Translations under genes and position numbers: made by a program
DNA from: Kaistella haifensis DSM 19056
GTDB taxonomy: Bacteria; Bacteroidota; Bacteroidia; Flavobacteriales; Weeksellaceae
Direction: 5' to 3'
Assembly: GCF_000735695.2 (NCBI RefSeq)
Contig: NZ_JASZ02000008.1
Location: 20,356 to 84,355 of the forward strand
Length of the DNA stretch: 64,000 bases
Part shown: positions 27,758 to 35,828 of the stretch, piece after piece
Layout: the number at the start of each line of letters is the position of its first letter
Position numbering within the stretch: position 1 is the stretch's first letter
The notes under the pieces: model-generated
Databases searched by the model: none
The model's input: the letters and a program-made list of their open reading frames with translations, nothing else
Told to the model about the DNA's origin: nothing

Positions 27758-28717
27758 ATGTTTGAACTGAACTACGAAATTACAGGCATCGATTCCAAAA
27801 CTTTTTACGGAGTTAATAATCAGTATTTCAATCTTTTAAAATCGACTTTTCCGACCCTTAAAATTACAGGAAGAGATCATTTTATCTTTGCTTTAGGAAA
27901 CAATGAAGCACTCGATGTACTGAAAAATAAGCTGGATGATCTCGTCAGTTTCATCTCTAAACACAATTCAATTACTTTAAAAGATGTTGAAAATATCTTG
28001 AATATTAAGAACGAAACCGAAAAACAACTGGTTTTTGATCAAGATATTATTGTAAAAGGCGTGAACGGCAAGATTATTAAGGCGAAGACGACTAATTTGA
28101 AAAAACTCGTAAAAGAATGCGAGAAAAAAGATATGGTTTTCGCGATAGGACCTGCGGGAACCGGAAAAACTTATACCAGTGTGGCGTTGGCAGCGAAAGC
28201 CCTGCGCGATAAGGAAGTGAAAAGAATTATTTTAACCCGTCCGGCTGTAGAAGCCGGCGAAAGTTTGGGATTTCTTCCCGGAGATTTAAAAGAAAAACTC
28301 GATCCTTATTTACAGCCACTTTACGATGCACTTCGCGATATGATTCCTCACGAAAAACTGGAAGGATTTATTGAGAAAAAAGTAATTGAGGTTGCTCCGT
28401 TGGCTTTTATGCGTGGGCGTACTCTGGACGAAGCATTCGTAATCCTTGACGAAGCACAGAATACAACGCATTCTCAAATGAAAATGTTCCTTACAAGAAT
28501 GGGAATGAATGCGAAATTCATCATCACCGGGGATCCGAGTCAGGTGGATTTACCATTACGACAAAAATCCGGTTTGAAGGAAGCGATGAGAATCTTGAAA
28601 GATGTGCAGGAAATCGGTTTTGTGCACCTTACCGAAGAAGATGTGGTAAGACATCCAGTGGTTCGGAAGATTATTAATGCGTATGGGAATGAAGAAAAAA
28701 GACAGAGAGAAGAGTAG
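27758..28717 (+). CDS. phoH: PhoH family ATPase
   Basis: 319 aa. Walker A GPAGTGKTYTS near residue 132 and Walker B VILDEAQN near residue 228, with the family strings RPAVEAGESLGFLPGD and TGDPSQVDLP. PhoH-like proteins are ATPases tied to RNA metabolism or phosphate stress; the exact role is not established. The N-terminal 100 residues form the usual PhoH-associated extension. No terminator is visible before the next promoter. Confidence 0.92.
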   Translation: MFELNYEITGIDSKTFYGVNNQYFNLLKSTFPTLKITGRDHFIFALGNNEALDVLKNKLDDLVSFISKHNSITLKDVENILNIKNETEKQLVFDQDIIVKGVNGKIIKAKTTNLKKLVKECEKKDMVFAIGPAGTGKTYTSVALAAKALRDKEVKRIILTRPAVEAGESLGFLPGDLKEKLDPYLQPLYDALRDMIPHEKLEGFIEKKVIEVAPLAFMRGRTLDEAFVILDEAQNTTHSQMKMFLTRMGMNAKFIITGDPSQVDLPLRQKSGLKEAMRILKDVQEIGFVHLTEEDVVRHPVVRKIINAYGNEEKRQREE

Positions 28718-28807
28718 TTACTAACATTTTCACATTAAGTTAAATTATAAATAATGTGATTGATTATTAGATAATTAGATGAAATGTTAATAAAAATTGT
28801 TAATAAC

Positions 28808-28837
28808 TTGGTAATTAAGAAAATATTTTTATATTTG
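28808..28837 (+). promoter_or_regulatory. Promoter of the first barrel gene in the cluster
   Basis: TTG (28808-28810), a 19-base spacer and TATATTTG (28830-28837) make a complete Bacteroidota promoter, 26 bases before the ATG. Confidence 0.65.
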
Positions 28838-28863
28838 TTTGACTAATTTAAAAATATTTAATC

Positions 28864-29430
28864 ATGAAGAAAATTTTTTTAGTAGGTGCTGTTGCACTTT
28901 TTGGTGCTTTAAATGCACAGTCTTTTGGTGTAAAAGCCGGAATGAACATTTCAAGTGTATCTAATTTGGAGGAAGCAAGCTCTAAAGTAGGTCTTAACGC
29001 AGGCGTTTTTATGAATGCGCCAATTGCCGAAAATTTCAGTATCCAGCCAGAATTGCTGTATAACTCAAAAGGAGTAAAGTGGGACTTTGGTAGCGAGGGT
29101 AGTGGTTCTACAGTTGAGAATTATCTCTCTATTCCTGTGATGTTTCAGTACAATGCAATGCCCAATTTTTATTTAGAAGCTGGTCCTGAATTTAGTTTCT
29201 TGGTTAGCGCTAAAGATAAATGGGAAGGTGAAAGTGAAGATGTAAAAGATGAATTTAATGGTTTCGACTTAGGAATTGGCTTAGGTCTGGGTTATTATTT
29301 TACTCCTAATGTAGGTGTGAACGCAAGATATGTTGCTGGTTTCACAGATATTATGAAAAACAAAGATACCGATGACACATATAAAAATAATGTTTTCCAG
29401 ATAGGTTTATCTTATAAATTTGGAAAATAA
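28864..29430 (+). CDS. Outer-membrane beta-barrel protein, paralogue of 5323-5943
   Basis: 188 aa. Signal peptide MKKIFLVGAVALFGALNAQ, then FGVKAGMNISSVSN and about eight amphipathic strands ending IGLSYKFGK. It matches the protein at 5323-5943 along much of its length (NAGVFMNAP, AENFSIQPE, VMFQYNA, YLEAGP, FLV). The differences are mainly in the loops, as expected for surface-exposed parts. First of four barrel genes in a row, each with its own terminator, so each is probably transcribed separately. Confidence 0.88.
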   Translation: MKKIFLVGAVALFGALNAQSFGVKAGMNISSVSNLEEASSKVGLNAGVFMNAPIAENFSIQPELLYNSKGVKWDFGSEGSGSTVENYLSIPVMFQYNAMPNFYLEAGPEFSFLVSAKDKWEGESEDVKDEFNGFDLGIGLGLGYYFTPNVGVNARYVAGFTDIMKNKDTDDTYKNNVFQIGLSYKFGK

Positions 29431-29450
29431 TTTTTCCCTTTATATCTATT

Positions 29451-29481
29451 AATCCCGCTTTATCATGGGATTTTTTTTGGA
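29451..29481 (+). terminator. Terminator after first barrel gene
   Basis: AATCCC (29451-29456) and GGGATT (29467-29472) with a 10-base loop, followed by T6. Confidence 0.75.
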
Positions 29482-29535
29482 ATTGTTTCAAAGAACTATA
29501 AAATAAATATTAATAAACAACTTACTTAAAATTTT

Positions 29536-30243
29536 ATGAAAAAAGTATTATTGGTTGGTGCATTAGCACTTTTTGCAGCGGTAAACGCACAACAAACAAA
29601 ATTTGGTTTGAAGGCAGGTTACGCACTTTCAAGCATTAATTCAAAAGTATTGGAAGAGAGTCTAGAAGACGAGTTTGGTGTAAATGGCGACAACAAATCC
29701 AAATCTGGATTTTTTGTAGGAGCTTTTGTAGAGCATAAATTGAATGAAAAATTTGCATTGCAAGGAGAAGTTCAGTACGCAAATTTAGGAGGTCAAGTTG
29801 AAGCGAAATATGATGAAACGGTTGATGGTGAAAATATCAAATTTACCATTCAAGATAAGATGAATTTTAATCAAATTTTGATTCCAATTTCTGCTAAATA
29901 TTTCGTTACGCCTCAATTTGCATTGTTTGGTGGGCCTTCTATTGCGTTTAATGCACGATATAAAAGTGATTTTAAATTAAAGGATCATAATATTCCTTCG
30001 GAATTTATGGGGGAAATTAATGACGAACTTTCAGATCTTGAAAATACTCAAGATGAAGTATTTGAAGATGAACTTAAGTCAACTAATTTTAATATTTTCT
30101 TTGGTGGTGAATACACTTTTTACAAAGAATTATCCCTTGATGTAAGATATACTGTTGGTTTGACGAATTATATTAAGAAACCAGTAGATAACGAAGAATT
30201 AAAAATGAATTATCTTCAAATTGGTTTAGGTTACAAATTCTAA
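29536..30243 (+). CDS. Outer-membrane beta-barrel protein
   Basis: 235 aa. Signal peptide MKKVLLVGALALFAAVNAQ, then KFGLKAGYALSSINS and barrel strands ending LQIGLGYKF. Between strands are long acidic loops (for example at residues 165-185, rich in Asp/Glu), which suggest a cation-rich or variable outer surface. Its signal peptide is almost the same at DNA level as that of the next gene although the mature proteins differ. No function beyond outer-membrane location can be given. Confidence 0.87.
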   Translation: MKKVLLVGALALFAAVNAQQTKFGLKAGYALSSINSKVLEESLEDEFGVNGDNKSKSGFFVGAFVEHKLNEKFALQGEVQYANLGGQVEAKYDETVDGENIKFTIQDKMNFNQILIPISAKYFVTPQFALFGGPSIAFNARYKSDFKLKDHNIPSEFMGEINDELSDLENTQDEVFEDELKSTNFNIFFGGEYTFYKELSLDVRYTVGLTNYIKKPVDNEELKMNYLQIGLGYKF

Positions 30244-30270
30244 TAAAGGAAATTAAATACTAACAAATAT

Positions 30271-30299
30271 TCCCGTTTCGCAAGAAGCGGGATTTTTTT
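30271..30299 (+). terminator. Terminator after second barrel gene
   Basis: TCCCGTTTC (30271-30279), loop GCAA, GAAGCGGGA (30284-30292), one wobble pair, then T7. Confidence 0.88.
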
Positions 30300-30336
30300 A
30301 TGACAAAAGTCATGTTAAGAGAATGTTAAATAAACT

Positions 30337-30344
30337 TATCTTTG
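30337..30344 (+). promoter_or_regulatory. -7 box of the third barrel gene
   Basis: TATCTTTG, followed by CAG, fits TAnnTTTG and lies 22 bases before the ATG. No clear -33 TTG. Confidence 0.5.
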
Positions 30345-30366
30345 CAGCCAAATTAAATTAAAATTT

Positions 30367-30960
30367 ATGAAAAAATTAATGTTAGTTGGTGCATTAGCAC
30401 TTTTCGCAGCGGTAAACGCACAAGTATCTACTTCAACAGAAGGTTTCGCACAAGGTAGTACTTTCATTACAGGTGCTGTGGGTTTTGCTTCAGAGTCAAT
30501 AGCTGAGGAAAAAACAAGCGGATTTACTATTGCTCCAAGTGTTGGTTATTTTGTTACTCCAAACATTGCGATAGGTGCGAAATTGGGATACACAAGTCTC
30601 AAAAATGAAGAAGGTTCTTACGAAGAAACTACAGATCTTTTGACTGCCGGTGTTTTTGGTAGATATTACTGGATGCCTGCTTCTAAATTCTCTATTTTTG
30701 CTGAATTAGGTGCAGATTACAGAAGTCTTACTGAAGATGATAATACAACATCTAATGAGTATAAAACTAATGGTTTTGCTATTCAACTTGCTCCAGGTAT
30801 GAACTATTTCCTAAACAACAACTTTGCTCTTGAAGCTAAAGTAGGAGTTCTTGGATATAGCTCTGACAAACCAGATTACACAGGTGCTGAAGCTACAGAT
30901 AACTTCAATATTGGTTTAAACTTAAATGATATTACTTTAGGATTGGTTTACAAATTCTAA
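30367..30960 (+). CDS. Outer-membrane beta-barrel protein
   Basis: 197 aa. Signal peptide MKKLMLVGALALFAAVNAQ, followed by barrel strands of the OprF/OmpW-like small porin type (FTIAPSVGYFVTPNIAIGAKLG, AIQLAPGMNYF) ending LGLVYKF. The mature part is not a close copy of the preceding gene. It shares only the signal region. The coding sequence has the codon preference of highly expressed genes (many GCT, GGT and AAC codons), as in rpsA. Confidence 0.87.
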   Translation: MKKLMLVGALALFAAVNAQVSTSTEGFAQGSTFITGAVGFASESIAEEKTSGFTIAPSVGYFVTPNIAIGAKLGYTSLKNEEGSYEETTDLLTAGVFGRYYWMPASKFSIFAELGADYRSLTEDDNTTSNEYKTNGFAIQLAPGMNYFLNNNFALEAKVGVLGYSSDKPDYTGAEATDNFNIGLNLNDITLGLVYKF

Positions 30961-30985
30961 TCATATATTTAAATCACATAAAAGA

Positions 30986-31014
30986 CCCGATTCTCCCGAA
31001 TCGGGATTTTTTTT
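30986..31014 (+). terminator. Terminator after third barrel gene
   Basis: Perfect 8-bp stem CCCGATTC (30986-30993) and GAATCGGG (30998-31005) with loop TCCC, then AT8. Confidence 0.9.
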
Positions 31015-31071
31015 GCGGTAAAGCTTTAAGAGAAAGTTTCCTTATCATTTTCGGGTCGGGAATTAAAATGA

Positions 31072-31079
31072 TATTTTTG
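31072..31079 (+). promoter_or_regulatory. -7 box of the fourth barrel gene
   Basis: TATTTTTG fits TAnnTTTG and lies 17 bases before the ATG. No TTG is seen at -33. Confidence 0.4.
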
Positions 31080-31096
31080 GTGAAAATTAAAAATTT

Positions 31097-31588
31097 ATGA
31101 AAAGAGTAGTATTGGCTTTCGCCATGATGATGTTTGGGCTTACAAATGCTCAGGTTAAATTTGGGATCAACGGTGGATTTTCGTCGGCTGTAGTTTCTGA
31201 TGATTTTGATGAGCTTACTGCAGGTTATTATGCGGGAGTTTTTACAGAATTCGGAATTCCTGGATTTGCCAAAATGCAACCGGCCGTTAATTATGTGAAT
31301 TTCAAAGATCATTCTTACCTGCAGATTCCGGTGATTATGAAGTTCTATTTCCTTCCCAAAGTTAATGTTCAGCTGGGTCCGCAATTCGCTTTCAGATTAG
31401 GTGAAGTTCCAGATACGATCAACAAAACGAATTTTGGCGCAGCAGTTGGTTTAGGAGCTGATTTGTTTTCCGGTTTGCTCATCGAAGCGCGATACGCCTT
31501 TCAGTTGAATAATGCTTTTAAAAGCCCTGCAGCAGGCGAGAAATTGCATTTCAACTTATTTAATGTAGGTTTAGGTTTGCGACTTTAA
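31097..31588 (+). CDS. Small outer-membrane beta-barrel protein
   Basis: 163 aa. Signal peptide MKRVVLAFAMMMFGLTNAQ, then VKFGINGGFSSAVV, YLQIPVIMKFYFLPKVNVQLGPQ and a final strand NVGLGLRL. This is the same family as the other three but shorter, with small loops. Last of the cluster, closed by a bidirectional terminator in front of ffh. Confidence 0.85.
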   Translation: MKRVVLAFAMMMFGLTNAQVKFGINGGFSSAVVSDDFDELTAGYYAGVFTEFGIPGFAKMQPAVNYVNFKDHSYLQIPVIMKFYFLPKVNVQLGPQFAFRLGEVPDTINKTNFGAAVGLGADLFSGLLIEARYAFQLNNAFKSPAAGEKLHFNLFNVGLGLRL

Positions 31589-31611
31589 TTATTTAAAAAT
31601 ATTCCAAAAAA

Positions 31612-31641
31612 AATCCCGAATTATTACAATTCGGGACTTTT
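31612..31641. terminator. Bidirectional terminator between barrel gene and ffh
   Basis: Perfect 9-bp stem TCCCGAATT (31614-31622) and AATTCGGGA (31628-31636), with A8 before it and T-rich sequence after it. Confidence 0.88.
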
Positions 31642-31671
31642 CTTTATTTATTAATACCAGAAATTTAATGG

Positions 31672-33039
31672 TTATCTTCCGAACAGGTTGCCTCCCATTC
31701 CTGGCATTTTTGGCATTCCTTTGCTCATCATTTCCATCATTTGTTTTCCTTGTGGACCTTGCATCATTTTCATCATTTTTCCCATTTGGTCAAATTGTTT
31801 CATTAAGGCATTTACGTCTTCAATTTTTCTTCCGGAACCTTTTGCAATTCGGTTTTTTCTTTGGGTATTGATGATGGATGGTCGTCTTCTTTCCTCCGGC
31901 GTCATCGAGTAGATGATGGCTTCGATGTATTTGAAAGCATCATCTTGAATGTCCACATCCTTGATCGCTTTCCCAACTCCCGGAATCATTCCCATCAAAT
32001 CTTTCATATTTCCCATTTTTTTAATCTGGTTGATCTGTTTTAGGAAATCATCAAAACCGAATTCGTTTTTAGCGATTTTTTTGTGAAGTTTTTTTGCTTC
32101 TTCTTCATCAAATTGTTCCTGAGCTCTTTCTACGAGGGAAACAACGTCACCCATTCCCAAAATTCTGTCCGCCATTCTTTCAGGATAGAAAACATCAAGT
32201 GCTTCCATTTTTTCACCGGTAGAAATGAACTTAATAGGTTTTTCAACCACGGAACGAATTGTTAAAGCAGCTCCACCACGAGTATCACCATCTAATTTGG
32301 TTAAAACAACCCCGTCGAAATTTAATGCGTCGTTGAAAGCTTTTGCTGTATTCACCGCATCTTGCCCGGTCATGGAATCTACCACGAACAAAGTTTCCTG
32401 AGGTTTGATAAAGTAATGAACCGATTTTATTTCGTTCATCATCTGCTCGTCAATTGCCAATCGACCTGCGGTATCTACAATCACGACATCGTGGTTGTTT
32501 TCTTTCGCAAATTTCACGGCATTTTCAGCAATAGAAGATGGGTTTACAGCGCCTTCTTCTGTATAAACTGGGATTCCTATTTGGTTTCCTAAAACTTTCA
32601 ATTGTTCTATCGCGGCAGGTCTGTACACGTCGCAAGCGACCAATAGAGGCTTTTTGTTTCTTTTTTGTTTAAGATAATTTGCCAATTTTCCCGAGAAAGT
32701 GGTTTTACCGGAACCTTGTAATCCAGCAATTAAAATTACGCTTGGTTTCCCGGAAAGATTGATTCCTTCCTGGGTTCCGCCCATTAATTCTACCAATTCA
32801 TCGTGAACGATTTTGGTCATCAATTGTCCCGGAGTTAAACTGGTTAAAACATTTTGTCCTAAAGCTTTTTCCTGAACTCTCTTGGTTAAATCTTTTGCAA
32901 CTTTATAATTAACATCGGCATCCACCAATGCACGGCGAATTTCCTTTACCGTTTCTGCAACGTTGATTTCAGTAATTTTTCCGCGTCCGGAAATATTATG
33001 AAGTGCTTTATCTAACTTATCCTGTAAACTATTGAACAT
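31672..33039 (-). CDS. ffh: Signal recognition particle protein Ffh
   Basis: GTPase that binds 4.5S RNA and signal sequences and brings ribosomes to the inner membrane. 455 aa. N domain (1-90), G domain with GLQGSGKTTFSGKLA (about 107), DTAGRLAIDE (about 187) and TKLDGDTRGGAALT (about 245), and a Met-rich M domain at the C-terminus (KMMKMMQGPQGKQMMEMM, MPGMGGNLFGR). The 4.5S RNA gene is not seen nearby. Confidence 0.97.
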   Translation of the reverse strand: MFNSLQDKLDKALHNISGRGKITEINVAETVKEIRRALVDADVNYKVAKDLTKRVQEKALGQNVLTSLTPGQLMTKIVHDELVELMGGTQEGINLSGKPSVILIAGLQGSGKTTFSGKLANYLKQKRNKKPLLVACDVYRPAAIEQLKVLGNQIGIPVYTEEGAVNPSSIAENAVKFAKENNHDVVIVDTAGRLAIDEQMMNEIKSVHYFIKPQETLFVVDSMTGQDAVNTAKAFNDALNFDGVVLTKLDGDTRGGAALTIRSVVEKPIKFISTGEKMEALDVFYPERMADRILGMGDVVSLVERAQEQFDEEEAKKLHKKIAKNEFGFDDFLKQINQIKKMGNMKDLMGMIPGVGKAIKDVDIQDDAFKYIEAIIYSMTPEERRRPSIINTQRKNRIAKGSGRKIEDVNALMKQFDQMGKMMKMMQGPQGKQMMEMMSKGMPKMPGMGGNLFGR

Positions 33040-33120
33040 TGTTTTTTATTTAAGATGCGCAAAAATACAGAAATTTGATGAATTTTAAAATTCTAAATTT
33101 TTCTATTGTCTTATAATCAT

Positions 33121-33128
33121 TAGATTTG
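33121..33128 (+). promoter_or_regulatory. -7 box of the ATP synthase operon
   Basis: TAGATTTG fits TAnnTTTG, 17 bases before the first ATG of the atp genes, in the region divergent from ffh. The nearest TTG upstream is only 12 bases away, so the -33 element is not identified. Confidence 0.45.
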
Positions 33129-33144
33129 CAAAAATGTAAATAGG

Positions 33145-33423
33145 ATGTCCGACGAAAAATCCACCGAAGAGGAGTTCAGCAAAGAAGACCAAGAAAATTT
33201 CGAAAAGAATGGTTTGCGGCAGTATGGCGTCTATTCGGCGATTGTTTTTCAGATGCTCGCAACGATGGGACTCGCGTTTTGGGGTGGCAAAAAAATTAAT
33301 GATCATTTCGAAATTGAACGAAATCTTTTGACTATTGCCATCGGGTTTTTGGGAATGGGACTTGCGTTTTATAATCTTCTTCATCAGCTAAAAAATATCC
33401 GTAATAATGAAAATAAAAAGTAA
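33145..33423 (+). CDS. atpZ: AtpZ/AtpI-type ATP synthase accessory protein
   Basis: 92 aa with an acidic, cytoplasmic N-terminus (SDEKSTEEEFSKEDQE) and two membrane helices (residues about 33-52 and 62-80) of the AtpZ/AtpI family, which helps assemble the c-ring or carries Mg2+. First gene of the atp group. Its last codons overlap the next ORF by 17 bases, so translation of the two is linked. Confidence 0.8.
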   Translation: MSDEKSTEEEFSKEDQENFEKNGLRQYGVYSAIVFQMLATMGLAFWGGKKINDHFEIERNLLTIAIGFLGMGLAFYNLLHQLKNIRNNENKK

Positions 33424-33805
33424 TACCATATATGTGATTTTGTTTTTTTTAATGTTTGCCTTGCATTTTTTTATTTGGCAAAACTTAAATATTGGTTTTG
33501 AAACCACTTTTATTAAGTATTATTTGTTTCTTACCTTACTTTTTATGATGGTAGTGACGGTGATTTCAATCATCAAAAAAATATATCCAAATTATGTGGG
33601 ATTTGGATTTATGGGTTTGGTGATGTTTAAATTAATGCTGATGCTATTGGTAATGAAAAAACTTAATTTAAATGAAGTTCCTAATTATAAGGTTCATTTC
33701 ATCATTCCATATTTAATCGCTTTAGTGCTGGAAACATTGTACGCGGTAAAAATTATTCAGGATGGAGAGGTTTCCGAATCCTCGAAAGATGAAAAAAATC
33801 AGTAA
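33407..33805 (+). CDS. Four-helix membrane protein of the atp operon (DUF6168-like)
   Basis: 132 aa with four hydrophobic helices and a charged C-terminal tail (EVSESSKDEKNQ). It takes the place that AtpI occupies in other phyla and is found at this position in related flavobacteria, but I recognise no functional motif. It starts inside the end of atpZ. A role in assembling the ATP synthase is inferred from position only. Confidence 0.65.
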   Translation: MKIKSNTIYVILFFLMFALHFFIWQNLNIGFETTFIKYYLFLTLLFMMVVTVISIIKKIYPNYVGFGFMGLVMFKLMLMLLVMKKLNLNEVPNYKVHFIIPYLIALVLETLYAVKIIQDGEVSESSKDEKNQ

Positions 33806-33836
33806 AAATTGATTTTTATATTATGATTATTTGTTC

Positions 33837-33844
33837 TATTTTTG
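33837..33844 (+). promoter_or_regulatory. Internal -7 box upstream of atpB
   Basis: TATTTTTG fits TAnnTTTG, 26 bases before the atpB ATG. A TTG at 33809-33811 is 25 bases upstream, slightly long. It suggests that atpB onwards can be transcribed apart from the two accessory genes. Confidence 0.45.
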
Positions 33845-33869
33845 CAAAACTTTAAAATAAGATATAGCA

Positions 33870-35012
33870 ATGCTGAAAAGAGTAGTTCTTGTACTAGGTT
33901 TTTTATCGACATTTTCAACATCGTTTGCACAGCACGACGCTGTTGTAGTAAGCGAAACACCTGTTGCTACGGCTCCTGCACAGGCGACAGAAGTGCCTGC
34001 GGCGGTTACTGAAAAAGACAAAATTAAGAAAGAAAACAAGGACTTTATTAATCATCACCTTTTGGATGCGCACAGCTTCGATATCATGGTGACTAAAGAG
34101 GGAAAGCATATTGGTTTTCCGCTTCCTGTGATTTTTTATGATAAAGCTAATGGTTTTCATGCGATGATGAGTTCCGCTTTTCATCACGGTGAAGAAGTGG
34201 TAGAAAGTAAAGGTGGACACTACAAACTTTTCCACGAAAAAATCTATAAAACCGATGCTTCAGGAACAATTAACCTAGATGCAGAGCACCATCCAACCAA
34301 TGAAAAAGTCTTGGATCTATCCATTACTAAAAGTGTACTAATGATTGTTTTGGTATCTTTATTAATGATTTTTATTTTTGGTGGAATTGCTAGAAGCTAT
34401 AAAAATTCTTTAGTACCAAGTGGTGCTGGGAAACTCCTAGAACCATTGATTCTTTTTATAAGAGACGATATTGCTAAACCAAACATCGGTCCGAAATACA
34501 AGAAATACATGGGTTATTTGCTCACTATTTTCTTCTTTATTTTGTTCTTGAATATTTTGGGATTGTTGCCATTTGGGATTAACGTAACTGGAAATATAGC
34601 AGTTACTGCGGCTTTAGCAATATTTACATTCTTTATTACACAATTTACGGCAAACAAAACATACTGGCAACACATTTTCTGGATGCCGGGATTGCCTTGG
34701 CCAATGAAAATTGTAATGATGCCAATTGAAATTATTGGAATGTTCATTAAGCCATTCGCACTTTTGATACGTCTTTTTGCGAACATGACCGCGGGACACA
34801 TTGTAATCATGTCACTTATCGCGATGATCTATGTTTTCAAAAATATAATCGCGGGAGTAGCATTCCCTTTCTTAACATTTGTACTTTATCTTCTTGAAAT
34901 ATTAGTTGCTTTCTTGCAGGCATATATCTTCACCATGCTTTCTGCCGTATATTTCGGTATGGCAAACGAAGAACATGCGCATGAAGGCGAAGAAGGAGTA
35001 GCACATCATTAA
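33870..35012 (+). CDS. atpB: ATP synthase F0 subunit a, extended N-terminus
   Basis: Forms the proton channel next to the c-ring. 380 aa, over 100 longer than the E. coli protein. The extra part is a signal peptide (MLKRVVLVLGFLSTFSTSFAQ) and about 120 periplasmic residues rich in His (INHHLLDAHSFD, SSAFHHGEE, DAEHHPTNE). Then come the membrane helices, with the essential Arg in IRLFANMTAGH (about residue 300) and the C-terminal helix ending FGMANEEHAHEGE. Such an extension is common in Bacteroidota. Confidence 0.95.
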   Translation: MLKRVVLVLGFLSTFSTSFAQHDAVVVSETPVATAPAQATEVPAAVTEKDKIKKENKDFINHHLLDAHSFDIMVTKEGKHIGFPLPVIFYDKANGFHAMMSSAFHHGEEVVESKGGHYKLFHEKIYKTDASGTINLDAEHHPTNEKVLDLSITKSVLMIVLVSLLMIFIFGGIARSYKNSLVPSGAGKLLEPLILFIRDDIAKPNIGPKYKKYMGYLLTIFFFILFLNILGLLPFGINVTGNIAVTAALAIFTFFITQFTANKTYWQHIFWMPGLPWPMKIVMMPIEIIGMFIKPFALLIRLFANMTAGHIVIMSLIAMIYVFKNIIAGVAFPFLTFVLYLLEILVAFLQAYIFTMLSAVYFGMANEEHAHEGEEGVAHH

Positions 35013-35036
35013 TAAAACCTTTTAAATTTTTATATT

Positions 35037-35225
35037 ATGGATCTTAAATTAGTAGGAGCAGGTTTAGTAGTAATCGGAGCAGGTCTTGGTATCGGTAAAA
35101 TCGGTGCTGCGGCTCTTGAAGGTATGGCTAGACAACCAGAACAAGCTGGTAAACTTCAAACTGCAATGCTTATTGCTGCTGCACTTGTTGAAGGTCTTGC
35201 TTTTGCTGCACTTTTCGCAGTTTAA
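35037..35225 (+). CDS. atpE: ATP synthase F0 subunit c
   Basis: Rotor ring subunit. 62 aa, two helices joined by the polar loop ARQPEQ (31-36). Glu52 in LVEGLAFAALF is the ion carrier. The residues after it (GLAFA) lack the Ser/Thr, and helix 1 lacks the Gln, that mark sodium-dependent c subunits, so H+ is the likely ion. Codon use is strongly biased (GCT, GGT), as for a protein needed in ten or more copies per enzyme. A strong hairpin follows. Confidence 0.96.
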   Translation: MDLKLVGAGLVVIGAGLGIGKIGAAALEGMARQPEQAGKLQTAMLIAAALVEGLAFAALFAV

Positions 35226-35249
35226 TCAAGCTATTCAGCCACCAAAAAT

Positions 35250-35287
35250 CATCTGCCGGGAACGGTTGGTTACGGCAGATGTTTTTC
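35250..35287 (+). promoter_or_regulatory. Hairpin with T run between atpE and atpF
   Basis: Perfect 9-bp stem CATCTGCCG (35250-35258) and CGGCAGATG (35273-35281) with a 14-base loop, followed by T5. It has the form of an intrinsic terminator but lies inside the operon, 44 bases before atpF. It may end part of the transcripts or shield the atpE mRNA 3' end, raising c-subunit supply. Confidence 0.7.
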
Positions 35288-35329
35288 TAAAAAAAACAAA
35301 ATCAATTACAATATATATCATAACTCATT

Positions 35330-35827
35330 ATGGGATTATTAGAAAATTTTTCATCAGGTTTATTCATCATACAATCCGTGGTTTTTATCATTCTGTTATT
35401 GGTACTAAGAAAATTCGCATGGAAACCAATTATGGATGCTTTGAATGAAAGAGAAGTAACAATTGTTGATTCTCTTAATCAAGCTAAATTGGCAAGACAG
35501 GAAGTGCAGAATTTGAAGGCTGAAAACGAAAACATTATCCGTGAAGCTAAAATTGAGCGCGACAATATCTTGAAAGAAGCAAGAGAAATCAAAGAAAGAA
35601 TTGTAGGTGATGCCAAGAATGTTGCTCAAACCGAAGCTGATAAAATTATCGAGCAGGCAAGACAATCAATCCAAGCAGAGAAAACTGCGGCAATGGCAGA
35701 TATTAAAAACCAAATCGGTGCTCTTTCCGTAACCATCGCTGAGTCTATCCTGAAGCAAAAATTAGATAACGACGGTGCTCAAAACGCTTTGGTAGAAAAC
35801 ATTCTTAACAAATCTAATTTGAACTAA
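35330..35827 (+). CDS. atpF: ATP synthase F0 subunit b
   Basis: Peripheral stalk. 165 aa, one N-terminal membrane helix (residues 8-27, FIIQSVVFIILLLVLRKF) and a long charged coiled coil (about 35-145). It lies 104 bases after atpE with the hairpin in between. The atpH start follows its stop by one base. Confidence 0.95.
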   Translation: MGLLENFSSGLFIIQSVVFIILLLVLRKFAWKPIMDALNEREVTIVDSLNQAKLARQEVQNLKAENENIIREAKIERDNILKEAREIKERIVGDAKNVAQTEADKIIEQARQSIQAEKTAAMADIKNQIGALSVTIAESILKQKLDNDGAQNALVENILNKSNLN

Positions 35828-35828
35828 A

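Noticed and set aside
35282..35330. Operon break after atpE because of the hairpin
   Set aside because: No promoter of the TAnnTTTG type lies between the hairpin and atpF, so read-through must occur.
35086..35448. 120-codon ORF across atpE and atpF in another frame
   Set aside because: It has Leu-rich nonsense sequence, shadows two certain genes and spans the hairpin.
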